64,000 nt of DNA. It comes from Bradyrhizobium sp. RP6 (GTDB lineage: Bacteria; Pseudomonadota; Alphaproteobacteria; Rhizobiales; Xanthobacteraceae). The position numbers and the translations under genes are program-made. Of the stretch, positions 26,450-36,759 are shown piece after piece (position 1 is the first letter of the stretch; every line of letters starts with the position of its first letter). Location of the stretch: positions 1-64,000 of the forward strand of contig NZ_RQIT01000022.1 of NCBI RefSeq assembly GCF_003837805.1. Reading direction: 5' to 3'. Under the pieces are notes generated by a model. It was not told the origin of the DNA. It searched no databases and saw only the letters and a list, made by a program, of their open reading frames with translations.

Positions 26450-27577
26450 CTATTCACCTCGCTCGATAGCGTTCTGGATGTCCGCGAGCTCTGCGACGTG
26501 ATCGGCGATCGCGAGCGACGACGTCAATCCCGGGGATTCGATACCGAACAGATTGATCAGTCCTGCAACGCCGTGATCGCGCGGGCCCTGCATCAAGAAG
26601 TCCTGTGTGGCCACGGCCGGCGGCACGATCTTCGGGCGGATGCCCGAATAGCTCGGCATCAGCGCGCCATCGGGCAGCGTCGGCCAGTATTTGCGGATCG
26701 CCGGATAGAAGCGCTCGGCGCGTGAAGGATCGACCTCGTAGTTGATCGTCTCGATCCATTCGACGTCGGGCCCGAAACGTGCCTGCCCTGCCATGTCCAG
26801 CGTCAGATGGACACCTAGCCCGCCCGGCTCGGGCACCGGATAGATCAGGCGCGAGAACGGCGCCTTGGCGTTGCAGCTGAAGTAATTTCCCTTGGCGAGA
26901 TAGGCCGGGGGAATCCGGTCCAGCGGCATGCCGTCGATGTTGCGCGCGACATTCGTCGCCGACAGCCCCGCGGCGTTGACAAGGAGGCTGCATTGCAGCG
27001 TCATCGGCGCCTCGCCGCCGGCCTCGACCTCGATGACGCCGGCAGTCGCCTTGGCGCGGATCAGCGGGGTGTGAAACGCGAAGGCCGCACCGGCATCCTC
27101 GGCCTCGCCGCGCAGCGAAAGCATGTAGGCGTGGCTGTCGATGATGCCCGTTGACGGTGACAGCAGCGCAGCATCGCAGGCGAGCGCCGGCTCCAGCGCC
27201 CGCGCGGCCTCGCCCGTGAGCAGCTGCATGTCGAGCACGCCATTGGCCTCGGCATGCGCCTTGATCGATTGCAGCTTCTCGGTTTCCTTCGCATTGGTCG
27301 CGACGATCAGCTTGCCGCAATTCTTGTGGGGGATGCCGCGCTCGGCGCAGTAGCGGTACAGCGCGTGCTTGCCGCTGACGCACATGCGCGCCATCCAGCT
27401 TCCGGCGCGGTAGTAGATACCGGCATGGATCACCTCACTGTTGCGCGAGGAGGTGACGGTGCCAATGGCCTCGGCTGCCTCGAGCACGATGACCTCGCGC
27501 CCGGCCTGGGCGAGCTTCCGGGCCACCGCGAGCCCGACCACGCCGGCTCCGATGACGATGCAATCGACCCTATCCAT
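26450..27577 (-). CDS. FAD-dependent oxidoreductase, L-2-hydroxyglutarate oxidase-like
   Basis: 375 residues of the DAO family. The FAD-binding GxGxxG is at the N-terminus (DCIVIGAGVVGLAVARKLAQ, then a Glu at the end of strand 2, VIVLEA). SSRNSEVIHAGIYY, NAAGLSA and YPVPEPGGLGVHLTLD are typical of LhgO/YgaF enzymes, which oxidise L-2-hydroxyglutarate to 2-oxoglutarate and pass electrons to quinone. Related amino-acid or 2-hydroxyacid oxidases remain possible. Stand-alone gene. Confidence 0.85.
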   Translation of the reverse strand: MDRVDCIVIGAGVVGLAVARKLAQAGREVIVLEAAEAIGTVTSSRNSEVIHAGIYYRAGSWMARMCVSGKHALYRYCAERGIPHKNCGKLIVATNAKETEKLQSIKAHAEANGVLDMQLLTGEAARALEPALACDAALLSPSTGIIDSHAYMLSLRGEAEDAGAAFAFHTPLIRAKATAGVIEVEAGGEAPMTLQCSLLVNAAGLSATNVARNIDGMPLDRIPPAYLAKGNYFSCNAKAPFSRLIYPVPEPGGLGVHLTLDMAGQARFGPDVEWIETINYEVDPSRAERFYPAIRKYWPTLPDGALMPSYSGIRPKIVPPAVATQDFLMQGPRDHGVAGLINLFGIESPGLTSSLAIADHVAELADIQNAIERGE

Positions 27578-27749
27578 GGTTGTGCAGGAAGTCCGCTGGC
27601 GGCACAGGGGAATTTTCCGTTAAGAAAGCATTTATCATGTCAGGGCAATTGCCGTATTTCACGTCACATTATTCTGTTGTGCCTACAGGCGTTTACCCGA
27701 TCCAAACCCGCGAGGCCAGACAATCCGACGTTGAAATCGCGGGTGGCTG

Positions 27750-30431
27750 ATGGCTGAGAAGAACTGGCACGTGGGCAGCACGCTTTCGATTGCTGTGCAG
27801 GCCCTCCTATGCCTGGCCGGTGCGGGCGCGCCGGCCCGCGCCTTTGCGCTGTCGAACGGCCTCTCCGCTCCGGATCTCGCCAAGCTCGATCCCAACGTAA
27901 TCTGGGAGATCTTGATCGCCGGCATCGTCGTCTGCTCGTTCCTCGCCGCGATTGCGCTGTGGATCCATTCGTCGCTGCGCCGGACCCGGCGTTTGCAGTT
28001 GCGGCGCAATGCCTTCATCTCCTCCGCCATGAACAATCTCAATCAGGGCGTGGTGATGACGGATGCGCAGCGCCGCGTCATCTTCTGCAACGACCGCTAC
28101 CTCGAGATCTATGGTTTGACGCGGTCGGATGTCCGACCCGGCATGAATGGCCGCGAACTCCTCGAGCTGCGACGCAGGCGCGGCGTGCTGGGCGCCTCCG
28201 ACGACGAATTTTACGACAAGGCGGCAAGCCCCAACGGCCTGATTACCGAACTGCCGGACGGGCGGGCCATCCTGGTGAAATATTTCGTGCTGCCGAACGG
28301 TGGCTCGGTGGCGACCCATCTCGACGTCAGCGACCAGCGCAAGCTGTCGCGGCAGCTTGCCTCGACCAAGCAATTCCTGGAATCGGTGCTGGACCATGTG
28401 CCGGCCTGCGTGGCAGCCAAGAACATCGAGGACGGTTGATACATCTTTGCGAACAGCGCCTATGAGCGGTTCTGGGGATTGTCGCGGGACTTCGCCGTCG
28501 GCAGGAACGCGCAGGAGCTGTTTGCGCCGGGCTCGGCGGCCAGCATCGAGGCGGCCGACCGGGCGGCGCTCAGTTCGCCGGATGGCCAGTACCGCAATGA
28601 GTTCGAGGTCGACCGTGCCGGTGCGCGGTGCATGGTCGCCTCGATCCGGATCGTGGTGCGCAACGAGAGCAACAAGCCCGAATTTCTGCTCATCGTGTTC
28701 GAGGACATCACCGACCGCCGCTCGCTGTCGCAGGAACTGGAGAGCACCAAGAAGTTCCTCGAGCTCGTGGTCGACAACATCCCGGTTGCGCTGATCGTGG
28801 AGCAGGTCAAGGACGGCCGCTATCTGCTCGCCAACCGCAGCGCGGAGACGATCCTCAACCGCAGGCGCGAGGAAACCACCGGCCTGACGGCTTCCGACAT
28901 CTTCAACCCCAAGGAAGCCAGGCTGATCATCGCGCGCGACGAGGCCGCGATCAAGAAGCGCGGGATGATCACCGAGGAGCATCCGATCTCCACAAAGGAC
29001 GGCCTGCGGCTGTTCCTGACCCGCCGCGCCACCGTGCTCAATGATGCCGGCGAGCCGCAATATCTGATCAAGACCCATGAGGACGTCACCGATCGCCGGC
29101 AGACCGAGTCGCGCATGGCGCACATGGCCTATCATGACGGCCTCACCGACCTGCCGAACCGCGCCGCTTTCCTGCAGGCACTGACCCAGATGATCGAGGC
29201 CTGCGAAGGCACCGGCGAGGAGTTCGCCGTGCTCTGCGTCGATCTCGACGGCCTCAAGGAGGTCAACGACGTCTTCGGCCATGCGCTCGGCGACAAGCTC
29301 CTGATCGAGGTGGCCCATCGGCTCCAGGACTCCGCGCGTGGCGGCGTGGTGGCGCGCCTGTCCGGCGACGAGTTCGGCCTGATCATCGACGGCAAGCAGC
29401 CTGAGGCGGGCCTCGCACTGGCGCGGCAGATCGGCGAATCCGTCGCCCGGGAATTCCAGATCGACGGCCGGCCGGTCCGCGCCGGCATCACCACGGGCAT
29501 GTCGGTCTTTCCGCACAATGGCGCCGATGGCGCCTCGCTGCTCGCCAATGCCGGCGCGGCGCTGTTCCGCGCCAAGCAGAAGTCGCGCGGCACGATCAGC
29601 CTCTACCAGCCGGAGATGGACCAGCAGATCCGCGACCGCCGCGTGCTGCATCAGGACCTCTCGATGGCGGTCAAGAACGGAGAGCTCTCGCTCGCCTTCC
29701 AGCCGCAGGGGGCGGCGGGCCACAGCGTCGGCGAGAGCGAGATCATCGGCTTCGAGGCTTTGGCGCGCTGGCAGCATCCGGTGCGCGGCCAGGTTTCGCC
29801 CGCCGAATTCATTCCGATCGCCGAGGAGAGCGGCCTGATCGTCGAGATGGGCGAGTGGATCCTGCGGGAGGCCTGTCGCGAGGCGGCGTCCTGGCCGAAG
29901 CCGCTCCAGGTCGCGGTCAATCTGTCGCCGGCGCAGTTCATGCACGGTGACGTGGTTGGCCTCGTCCATTCGATCCTGATCGAGACGGGCCTTGCACCGG
30001 GCCGGCTCGAGCTCGAGATCACCGAGGGCGTGCTGATCGAGGATTTCGATCGCGGCCTTGCGCTGCTGCGCCGCCTGAAGGCGCTCGGCGTGCGCATCTC
30101 CATGGACGATTTCGGAAGCGGTTACTCCTCGCTGAGCTATCTCCAGGCGTTTCCGTTCGACAAGATCAAGATCGACCGCGCATTCATCATCAATCTCGGC
30201 CGCAACCCGCAATCGGCGGCAATCGTGCGCGCGGTGATCGATCTCGGCCACGGCCTCGACATGTCGATCATCGCCGAAGGCGTCGAGACGGTGGACCAGC
30301 TCGCCTTCCTAGCCAAGGAGGGCTGCGATGGCGTGCAGGGCTATCTGCTCGGCAAGCCGCTGCCGATCGGGAAATATGCCGGCCTCGTCGGTCGCGCCGA
30401 AGCCATGGAGCTTGCGCTGAAGACCGGCTAG
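27750..30431 (+). pseudogene. PAS-GGDEF-EAL protein interrupted by one in-frame TGA
   Basis: A signal/membrane N-terminus (helix IWEILIAGIVVCSFLAAIAL near residues 49-70), three PAS domains (about 80-195, 205-320, 330-445), GGDEF (SGDEFGL at 538, a variant of GGDEF) and EAL (FEALARW with E669, DDFGSGYSSLSYLQ, EGVET). Codon 230 at 28437-28439 is TGA, within NIED G-stop-YIFAN; the frame is otherwise open to 30431. The next PAS reads KDGRYLLAN at the same point, so the lost residue was probably Arg (CGA to TGA). The EAL part has its catalytic motifs, suggesting c-di-GMP breakdown. Only a TTG at 28479 could restart translation. Confidence 0.85.
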
Positions 30432-30465
30432 TTATGGGAGTGCTTCGCTTCCATTCGACGGCTTC

Positions 30466-31944
30466 ATGGCGGATTACGACCTCGCGATCATCGGCGGCGG
30501 CCTGAACGGCGTCAGCCTCGCGCGCGATGCGGCGGGTCGCGGCCTGCGGGTTATCCTCTTCGAGCAGGGCGATCTCGGGGGCGCGGCGTCGTCGGCAACA
30601 CCGCGGTTGATCCACGGCGATCTCTCGGTGCTGGAGCGCCGCGGCTTCTGGCGGGTGCGCCAGGCTCTGGCCGAGCGCCGGACCTGGCTCCGGATCGCGC
30701 CGCATCTGGTCCGGCCGATGCGCTTCGTTGTTCCCGCGCATCCGGATGAGCGTCCACCATGGCTGCTGCGCGCCGGCCTGTTCCTGCATGACAGCCTCGC
30801 CAGCCGGAGCGGCCTGCCCGGATCGACGACCCTCGACATCACCCACCATCCGGTCGGCAACGCGCTGAAGCGCCCTTTCGGTACGGCGTTCGAATATTCG
30901 GACTGCGTCGTCGACGATTCCCGCCTTGTCGTGCTCACGGCGCTGGACGCGGCCGAACGTGGCGCGGCGATCCGAACCGGGGCACGCTGCGTGCGTGCCG
31001 ACAGAACCGACATCTGGCGCCTCGCCGTGGTCGATCGCGGCCATCGCCGCACCCTCACGACCCGCGCGCTGGCCAATACCACGGGCGCGTGGGCGTCGAT
31101 GGTCGCGGAGACGGTCCTGCGCCAGCCGCGGCCCGCCGCGACAGCTATGCAGATGAGCCAGATCATCGTGCCGCGGCTGTTCGAGTCAGACAACGTCTAC
31201 GTCTTCCAGAACAACGATGGCCGGCTGGTGTTCGCAAGCCCGTTCGAGCGAGAGTTCACGCTGATCGGCACGGTCACGCACGATTTCACCGGCGATCCTG
31301 CCATCGTGGCGATGTCCGGGTCCGACATCGGCTATCTCTGCGACGCGGCCAGCCGCTACTTCCGCGAGCGCGTCGCTCCGGCCGACGTGGTCCGGACGGT
31401 CTCCGGCGTCAATTTGAGGCCGGCGTCCGTGCGGCGGGGTGACGGCACGACCCTGTTCCACGCGCGCCGGCGCAAGGCGCCGCTGCTGACGATGTTCGGC
31501 GGCGACGTCACCACGTCGCGCCTGCGCGCGGAACGCGCGGTGACGAAGCTGACGTCGTTCTATCCGATGTCGCCGCCCTGGACCGCCGGCGCAGCGCTGG
31601 CCGGCGGCGATTTCGCCTGGGATCGTTTCGACACCGAGGTCGACCTCGCGCGCGACCGCTGGCGGTTTCTCTCGGAGCCCGAAGCTCAGCGCCTGGTTGC
31701 GGCCTATGGCTCGCGCCTGCCGGCGGTGCTCGGTGACGCCTGGACCCGCGACGAGCTCGGCCCGGCCTTCGGTCCCGGACTGACCGGCGCCGAGGTGCGT
31801 TACCTGATGAATCACGAATGGGCGCGCTTCCCCGAGGATGTCCTGTGGCGTCGTTCCAAGCTCGGCCTGACCATGCCCGCGGCGGACCGTGAGGCGCTGG
31901 CCGCGTTCATGACAGGTGTGAACGATTCATCCCGAACCGGTTGA
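30466..31944 (+). CDS. glpD: Glycerol-3-phosphate dehydrogenase (FAD), divergent
   Basis: 492 residues. It oxidises glycerol-3-phosphate to dihydroxyacetone phosphate at the membrane. FAD site DLAIIGGGLNGVSLARDAAG, NTTGAWA and the C-terminal LTGAEVRYLMNHEWARFPEDVLWRRSKLGL (in part) place it in the GlpD family. The usual substrate-side motif SSKLIHGGLRYLE is changed to SSATPRLIHGDLSVLERRGF, so it may be a paralogue with altered kinetics or substrate. ABC transporter genes follow on the same strand, 52 bases on. Confidence 0.85.
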   Translation: MADYDLAIIGGGLNGVSLARDAAGRGLRVILFEQGDLGGAASSATPRLIHGDLSVLERRGFWRVRQALAERRTWLRIAPHLVRPMRFVVPAHPDERPPWLLRAGLFLHDSLASRSGLPGSTTLDITHHPVGNALKRPFGTAFEYSDCVVDDSRLVVLTALDAAERGAAIRTGARCVRADRTDIWRLAVVDRGHRRTLTTRALANTTGAWASMVAETVLRQPRPAATAMQMSQIIVPRLFESDNVYVFQNNDGRLVFASPFEREFTLIGTVTHDFTGDPAIVAMSGSDIGYLCDAASRYFRERVAPADVVRTVSGVNLRPASVRRGDGTTLFHARRRKAPLLTMFGGDVTTSRLRAERAVTKLTSFYPMSPPWTAGAALAGGDFAWDRFDTEVDLARDRWRFLSEPEAQRLVAAYGSRLPAVLGDAWTRDELGPAFGPGLTGAEVRYLMNHEWARFPEDVLWRRSKLGLTMPAADREALAAFMTGVNDSSRTG

Positions 31945-31996
31945 GCTGGGAACGATCGGCCGCTAGCGTGCGGCGGAATCGGGGTTGGCAGGGAAC

Positions 31997-33169
31997 ATGA
32001 CGGACGAGTTGCCCAGAACAAGCACCGCGTCCAATGCGGCCGGTGGAGATCCGTATCCCGCGGCAGGGCAGCCGTTGCTGCGCATCGAGGGCGTCACCAG
32101 GACGTTCGGGACGTTCCGCGCCGTCGATGGCGTCTCGCTTGACATCAAGGCCGGCGAGTTCTTCGCGCTGCTCGGTCCCAGTGGGTGCGGCAAGACCACG
32201 CTCTTGCGCATGCTTGCCGGCTTCGAGGCGCCGGACGAGGGACGCATCCTGCTCGGCGGCAAGGACATCGCGCAGGCGCTGCCGCACGAGCGCCCGATCA
32301 ACATGATGTTCCAGAACTACGCGCTGTTCCCGCATCTGTCTGTGCGAGACAACATCGCCTTCGGCCTGAAGCGCGCCGGCATGCCGCGCGCCGAGATCGC
32401 CATCCGCGTGGCCGAGATGGTCGCGCTGGTGAAGCTCGAAGGGCTCGAGAAGCGCAAGCCGGATCAACTCTCGGGCGGCCAGCGCCAGCGCGTGGCGCTG
32501 GCCCGCGCGCTGGCGCGCCGGCCGCAATTGCTGCTGCTCGACGAGCCGCTCGCGGCCCTCGACAAGAAGCTGCGCGAGAGCACGCAAGGCGAGCTGATGG
32601 AGCTGCAGCGGCGGCTCGGCATGACCTTCATCATCGTCACCCACGATCAGGAGGAGGCGATGACGATGGCTGATAGAATCGGCGTGATGAAGGCCGGCAA
32701 GCTCGCCCAGGTCGCGAGCCCCCGCGAGCTCTACGAGGCGCCGCGCTCGCGCTGGATTGCGGAGTTCGTCGGCGACATCAATCTGTTCGACGGCGAGTCC
32801 AAATTGCGCGACGGTCATCGTCTGGTCATCGGCACGCGTGATGCGGGTGCGCTGGTGGTGGCCGAGCCGCGCGAGCCGGTCGGCGCGGGAAGATTGGCGG
32901 TCGCGATCCGCCCCGAAAAGGTCAAGCTGTCGCGCCGCGGTCCCGTGAGCGAGGCCGGTCGTGAAACGGCGATCAACCGGCTCGACGGCGTCATCGCCGA
33001 CATCTGCTATCTCGGCGGCACCACCACCTACAAGGTGAAGCTCGACACCGGCGGGACGGTGCAGGCCTCGGTCGCCAACAGCGCACGCATCGACGTCGAC
33101 GCCTACAGCCTGAACCAGCATGTCGTCGCCTGGTTCACGCCCGACGATTGCGTGGTGCTGCCGTCATGA
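31997..33169 (+). CDS. ABC transporter ATPase, polyamine type (PotA/PotG-like)
   Basis: 390 residues. Walker A GPSGCGKTT, Q-loop FQNYALFPH, signature LSGGQRQR, Walker B LLLLDEP and switch His THDQEE are all present. The C-terminal TOBE domain (about 290-390; DGVIADICYLGGTTTYKVKL) is of the PotA/FbpC class. The stop overlaps the start of the permease gene by 4 bases. Spermidine/putrescine is the best guess from the permeases, but no binding protein gene is nearby to confirm the substrate. Confidence 0.88.
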   Translation: MTDELPRTSTASNAAGGDPYPAAGQPLLRIEGVTRTFGTFRAVDGVSLDIKAGEFFALLGPSGCGKTTLLRMLAGFEAPDEGRILLGGKDIAQALPHERPINMMFQNYALFPHLSVRDNIAFGLKRAGMPRAEIAIRVAEMVALVKLEGLEKRKPDQLSGGQRQRVALARALARRPQLLLLDEPLAALDKKLRESTQGELMELQRRLGMTFIIVTHDQEEAMTMADRIGVMKAGKLAQVASPRELYEAPRSRWIAEFVGDINLFDGESKLRDGHRLVIGTRDAGALVVAEPREPVGAGRLAVAIRPEKVKLSRRGPVSEAGRETAINRLDGVIADICYLGGTTTYKVKLDTGGTVQASVANSARIDVDAYSLNQHVVAWFTPDDCVVLPS

Positions 33170-34080
33170 GCTCCCGCCGCATCTTCGCGCGACCGGCGCG
33201 CTTTGCCGCGATTGCACCCTATGTCTGGATGGTGCTGTTCTTCATGGTGCCGTTCGCCTTCGTGCTGAAGATCGGCTTGTCGCAGACGGCCATCGCACAG
33301 CCGCCCTACGATCCGGTCTTCGACCTGACGGCGGGATGGGACGCGCTCAGGGGTGCCTTTGCTGCACTCTCATTCGACAATTTCAAGCTGCTCGTCTCCG
33401 ATGACATCTATGTATTTGCCTATGTGCGCAGCCTGACCGTCGCCATCACGGCCACCGTGCTGCTGCTTCTGATCGGCTATCCCATCGCCTATGGCATGGC
33501 GCGATTGCCGAGGCGCTGGCAGGCGGTGGCGATGGTGCTGGTGATCGTGCCGTTCTGGACCTCGTTCCTGATCCGCATCTATGCCTGGATCAACATCCTC
33601 CAGCATGATGGCCTGCTCAACCAGATCCTGCTGGCGCTGCATCTGGTCAGCCGGCCCGTGGTGTGGCTCTCCACCGACAGCGCGATGTATATCGGCATCG
33701 TCTATTCCTATTTGCCGTTCATGATCCTGCCGCTCTACGCCACGCTCGCCAAGATGGAGCCGGTGCTGGAGGAGGCAGCCGGCGATCTCGGCGCGCCCCC
33801 CTGGCAGGTGTTCTGGCTCGTCACCTTTCCGCTTTCGCTACCCGGCGTCGGCGCCGGCGTGCTGCTGTGCTTCATCCCGATCGTCGGCGAATTCGTCATC
33901 CCGGACCTTCTGGCCGGCTCCAATTCGCTGATGATCGGCCAGACCCTGTGGCTGGAATTCTTCACCAACAAGGACTGGCCGGTTGCGTCCGCTGCCGCCA
34001 TCGTGCTGCTGGTGGTGCTGCTGGTGCCGCTGCTGCTGTACGAACGGCTGCAGAAGCGGCAGCTCGAACACGAGCGGTGA
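33166..34080 (+). CDS. ABC permease, PotB/PotH-like
   Basis: 304 residues, six transmembrane helices. The cytoplasmic EAA loop reads EEAAGDLGAPPWQVFWLVTFPLSLPGVGAG (in part), and the PotH-like motif IVPFWTSFLIRIYAW precedes it. It begins within the ATPase stop codon (ATGA), so the two are translationally coupled. Confidence 0.88.
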   Translation: MSSRRIFARPARFAAIAPYVWMVLFFMVPFAFVLKIGLSQTAIAQPPYDPVFDLTAGWDALRGAFAALSFDNFKLLVSDDIYVFAYVRSLTVAITATVLLLLIGYPIAYGMARLPRRWQAVAMVLVIVPFWTSFLIRIYAWINILQHDGLLNQILLALHLVSRPVVWLSTDSAMYIGIVYSYLPFMILPLYATLAKMEPVLEEAAGDLGAPPWQVFWLVTFPLSLPGVGAGVLLCFIPIVGEFVIPDLLAGSNSLMIGQTLWLEFFTNKDWPVASAAAIVLLVVLLVPLLLYERLQKRQLEHER

Positions 34081-34084
34081 GGCG

Positions 34085-34897
34085 ATGCGCAGGATCACCC
34101 GCCTGTCCCGCTTCAACATCGCCTCGCTCGCGCTGGGGCTGGCGTTCCTCTATCTGCCGATCCTCATCCTCGTCATCTATTCCTTCAACGCCTCGCGCCT
34201 GGTGACGGTGTGGGGCGGCTGGTCGCTGCGCTGGTATCACGAGTTCTTCAATGACCGCGCCATGATCGAGGCGGCCTGGATGAGCCTGCGGGTCGCGGTC
34301 TCCTCCGCGACCATCGCCACGCTGCTCGGCACGCTGGCGGCGGTGGCGCTGTCGCGCGGCGAGAGGTTCCGCGGCCGCACGCTGTTCTCCGGCATGCTCT
34401 ATGCGCCGCTGGTGATGCCGGAGGTGATCACCGGATTGTCGCTGCTGCTGCTGTTCGTCGCGCTGAATGCCGAGCGCGGGTTCTGGACGGTGACGATCGC
34501 CCATACCACGCTGACGATGTGCTTCGTCGCCGTGGTGGTGCAGTCCCGGCTCGGCTCGCTCGATCGTTCGCTCGAGGAGGCCGCCATGGACCTCGGTTGC
34601 GACCCGGTGCGCGCCTTCATCTCCGTGACGTTGCCGCTGATCGCGCCAGCGATCGCTGCCGGCTGGATGCTGGCCTTCACGCTCTCGCTCGACGATCTCG
34701 TGATCGCGAGCTTCACCACCGGCCCCGGCTCCGCCACGCTGCCGATCCGCATCTATTCGGAGGTGCGGCTCGGGGTGAAGCCTGAGATCAACGCGATCTG
34801 CACGCTGGTGATTGCGCTGATCGCGGTCGTCATCGTCATCGCCTCGCTGGCCTCGAAACTGTCGAGCTCGCAAGGCGAGAGCGCAGCGCCGCTGTAG
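34085..34897 (+). CDS. ABC permease, PotC/PotI-like
   Basis: 270 residues, six helices. The EAA loop reads EEAAMDLGCDPVRAFISVTLP, and the PotC/PotI hallmark SLDDLVIASFTTGPGSATLPI is intact. It starts 4 bases after the PotH-like gene. The set ATPase-PotH-PotI lacks a PotF-type periplasmic protein in this window. Confidence 0.88.
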   Translation: MRRITRLSRFNIASLALGLAFLYLPILILVIYSFNASRLVTVWGGWSLRWYHEFFNDRAMIEAAWMSLRVAVSSATIATLLGTLAAVALSRGERFRGRTLFSGMLYAPLVMPEVITGLSLLLLFVALNAERGFWTVTIAHTTLTMCFVAVVVQSRLGSLDRSLEEAAMDLGCDPVRAFISVTLPLIAPAIAAGWMLAFTLSLDDLVIASFTTGPGSATLPIRIYSEVRLGVKPEINAICTLVIALIAVVIVIASLASKLSSSQGESAAPL

Positions 34898-34905
34898 AGA
34901 CGATC

Positions 34906-35006
34906 GTCATTCCGGGGCGATGCGAAGCATCTAACTCAGGTGCGCAATTGCGCACCTGAGAATCTCGAGATTCCGGGTCTGGTCCTTCGGACCATCCCGG
35001 AATGAC
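34906..35006. repeat. Intergenic palindromic repeat, family A, copy 2
   Basis: Inverted ends GTCATTCCGGGG and CCCGGAATGAC bound the element. Inside are a perfect 26-bp palindrome at 34935-34960 (core GTGCGCAATTGCGCAC) and the shared ATCTCGAGAT core. It lies between two converging transporter operons and may act as a bidirectional terminator. Confidence 0.8.
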
Positions 35007-35013
35007 GGCCTAT

Positions 35014-35865
35014 TTACGACTTCACAGCACCCGCCGTCAGCCCGCCCACCATGTAGCGGCGGAAGGCGTAATAGACCGCGGCCGGCGGCAGCGCGTAGAT
35101 GAAGCCGGTGGTCATCAGCAGCTCCCAGGGCGAATCGTCGGCGGCGAGGAAGTTGCCGAGCGCGACGGGGAGGGTGATCTCGCGGTCGTTGGAGAGCAGC
35201 AGGAACGCGTAGAGATATTCGTTCCAGGCCAGCAGCACCGCGTAGGTGCCGATCGCGACCAGCGAGGGCATCATCAGCGGCAGGTAGACCAGGCGGAAGA
35301 TCTGCAGCGTCGTCGCGCCGTCCATCACCGCGGCCTCGTCCAGCTCGACCGGCAGCTTGTCGGAGGCCTGCTTGAGCACCCAGATCGCGTAGGGGCTCGC
35401 GATCGTCACCATCGCCAGGATCAGCGACCAATGATTGTTGAGCAGGCCGTAATTGCCCATGGTCCGGTACATCGGCACGGCGAGGAACGCCGCGGGGATG
35501 AAATATGTGAACAGCGCGAGGTTCAACACCATGCGACCGCCCGGCACCTTCAGCCGCGAGATCGAGAACGCCGCGGCGGTCGCGATGAACAGCGTCAGCA
35601 CGCCGACGGACGCCGCGATCACCGTCGAATTCCAGAACTGGACGTAGAAGTCGCGCAGGAAATAATGCTGCTGCTTGAACACGATCTCGAAGTTGTGCAG
35701 CGTCGGGTGATCCGGCCACAGCTTGCCTGAGAACGCATCCTCCTTCGGGGAGATCGCGAACAGGAACATGTGATAGATCGGGATCATCGTCCACAGGAAG
35801 ACGGGAATGCCTATCAGCAGGAGCCGCGCTTCGGTTCCGACTTCGCGCAAGGAGGGGAGCTTCAT
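35014..35865 (-). CDS. Carbohydrate ABC permease (MalG-like)
   Basis: 283 residues with six helices and the EAA loop DEAAVMDGATTLQIFRLVYLP typical of the MalG class. The start MKLPSLREVG overlaps the upstream permease stop by four bases. It is the third gene of a binding protein-permease-permease set on the minus strand; no ATPase follows. Confidence 0.9.
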   Translation of the reverse strand: MKLPSLREVGTEARLLLIGIPVFLWTMIPIYHMFLFAISPKEDAFSGKLWPDHPTLHNFEIVFKQQHYFLRDFYVQFWNSTVIAASVGVLTLFIATAAAFSISRLKVPGGRMVLNLALFTYFIPAAFLAVPMYRTMGNYGLLNNHWSLILAMVTIASPYAIWVLKQASDKLPVELDEAAVMDGATTLQIFRLVYLPLMMPSLVAIGTYAVLLAWNEYLYAFLLLSNDREITLPVALGNFLAADDSPWELLMTTGFIYALPPAAVYYAFRRYMVGGLTAGAVKS

Positions 35866-36734
35866 CGCGACAACCGTTTCATCATGAAGTACACGAGCGG
35901 CAGGACGAACGGCATCGCGCAGACGATGGATGCCATTGCCAGCGAGAGCTGGTCGAGCCGGAGATAGCGGATGCCGAGCGTCGCCAGCACATGCGTGAGG
36001 TCGGCCGGGCCGCCGCCGGTGAGCAGGTAGACGCTGTTGAAGTCGCCGAGCGTCCAGATCATCGAGAGCAGCGTGCAGGTGACGTAGAGCGTCTGCATCG
36101 ACGGCCAGGTGATGTAGCGGAATTTCTGCCACCAGCTCGCGCCGTCGACCTCGGCGGCCTCGAACAGATCGTGCGAGATCGCGAGGCGCCCGGTGATCAG
36201 GATCAGCGTCCAGAACGGCAGCGACTTCCAGATATGCACAGCGATCGCCATGGTCAGCGCCACGGTCGGATCGTTCAGCCAGTTCGGGCCGTCTTCGCCG
36301 GTCAAGGAGAAGATGTAGTGGTTGATCATGCCCCATTCGGGATTGAGCATGAAGCGCACCGACAGGATGGTCGGGATCGACGGCACTGCCCAGGGCAGGA
36401 TGAAGATCACCGAGAGCCATTTGATCCAGGTGCGCTGCTGGGCGAAGAAGCCGGACAGGAACAATGCGATCAACATCTTGATGTTGATGCCGATGACCAG
36501 GAAGATCAGCGTGTTGATTGCGGCGCGCGCGAAGATCGGATCATTGTAGAGCGCCACATAATTCGAAGGGGCCCGCGCCAGCCACAACCCGTAGCAGACG
36601 GGGTAGACGACGAAGGCGAGGAAAACGAGCAAATAGGGCGCGAGCAGCACGATGCCCCAGACCTGCGCCGGGGTCAGTCGCGACGACAGGGGCGGGCCGG
36701 GGATTGCCTGAGCGCCAGAGAGCGTGATCGCCAT
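35862..36734 (-). CDS. Carbohydrate ABC permease (MalF-like)
   Basis: 290 residues, about six helices. EAA loop: FEAAEVDGASWWQKFRYITWP. Motif LPWAVPSIPTILSVRFML is typical of the MalF/UgpA group. ATG 36734 is preferred over an in-frame TTG at 36752. It couples to the MalG-like gene by ATGA overlap. Confidence 0.9.
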   Translation of the reverse strand: MAITLSGAQAIPGPPLSSRLTPAQVWGIVLLAPYLLVFLAFVVYPVCYGLWLARAPSNYVALYNDPIFARAAINTLIFLVIGINIKMLIALFLSGFFAQQRTWIKWLSVIFILPWAVPSIPTILSVRFMLNPEWGMINHYIFSLTGEDGPNWLNDPTVALTMAIAVHIWKSLPFWTLILITGRLAISHDLFEAAEVDGASWWQKFRYITWPSMQTLYVTCTLLSMIWTLGDFNSVYLLTGGGPADLTHVLATLGIRYLRLDQLSLAMASIVCAMPFVLPLVYFMMKRLSR

Positions 36735-36759
36735 TCTTTTCTGACTCTTCAAAGAGAAG

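Noticed and set aside
27807..30251. An 814-codon minus-strand open frame opposite the PAS-GGDEF-EAL gene
   Set aside because: No domain is recognisable, while the plus strand codes for well-known domains on both sides of its single stop.
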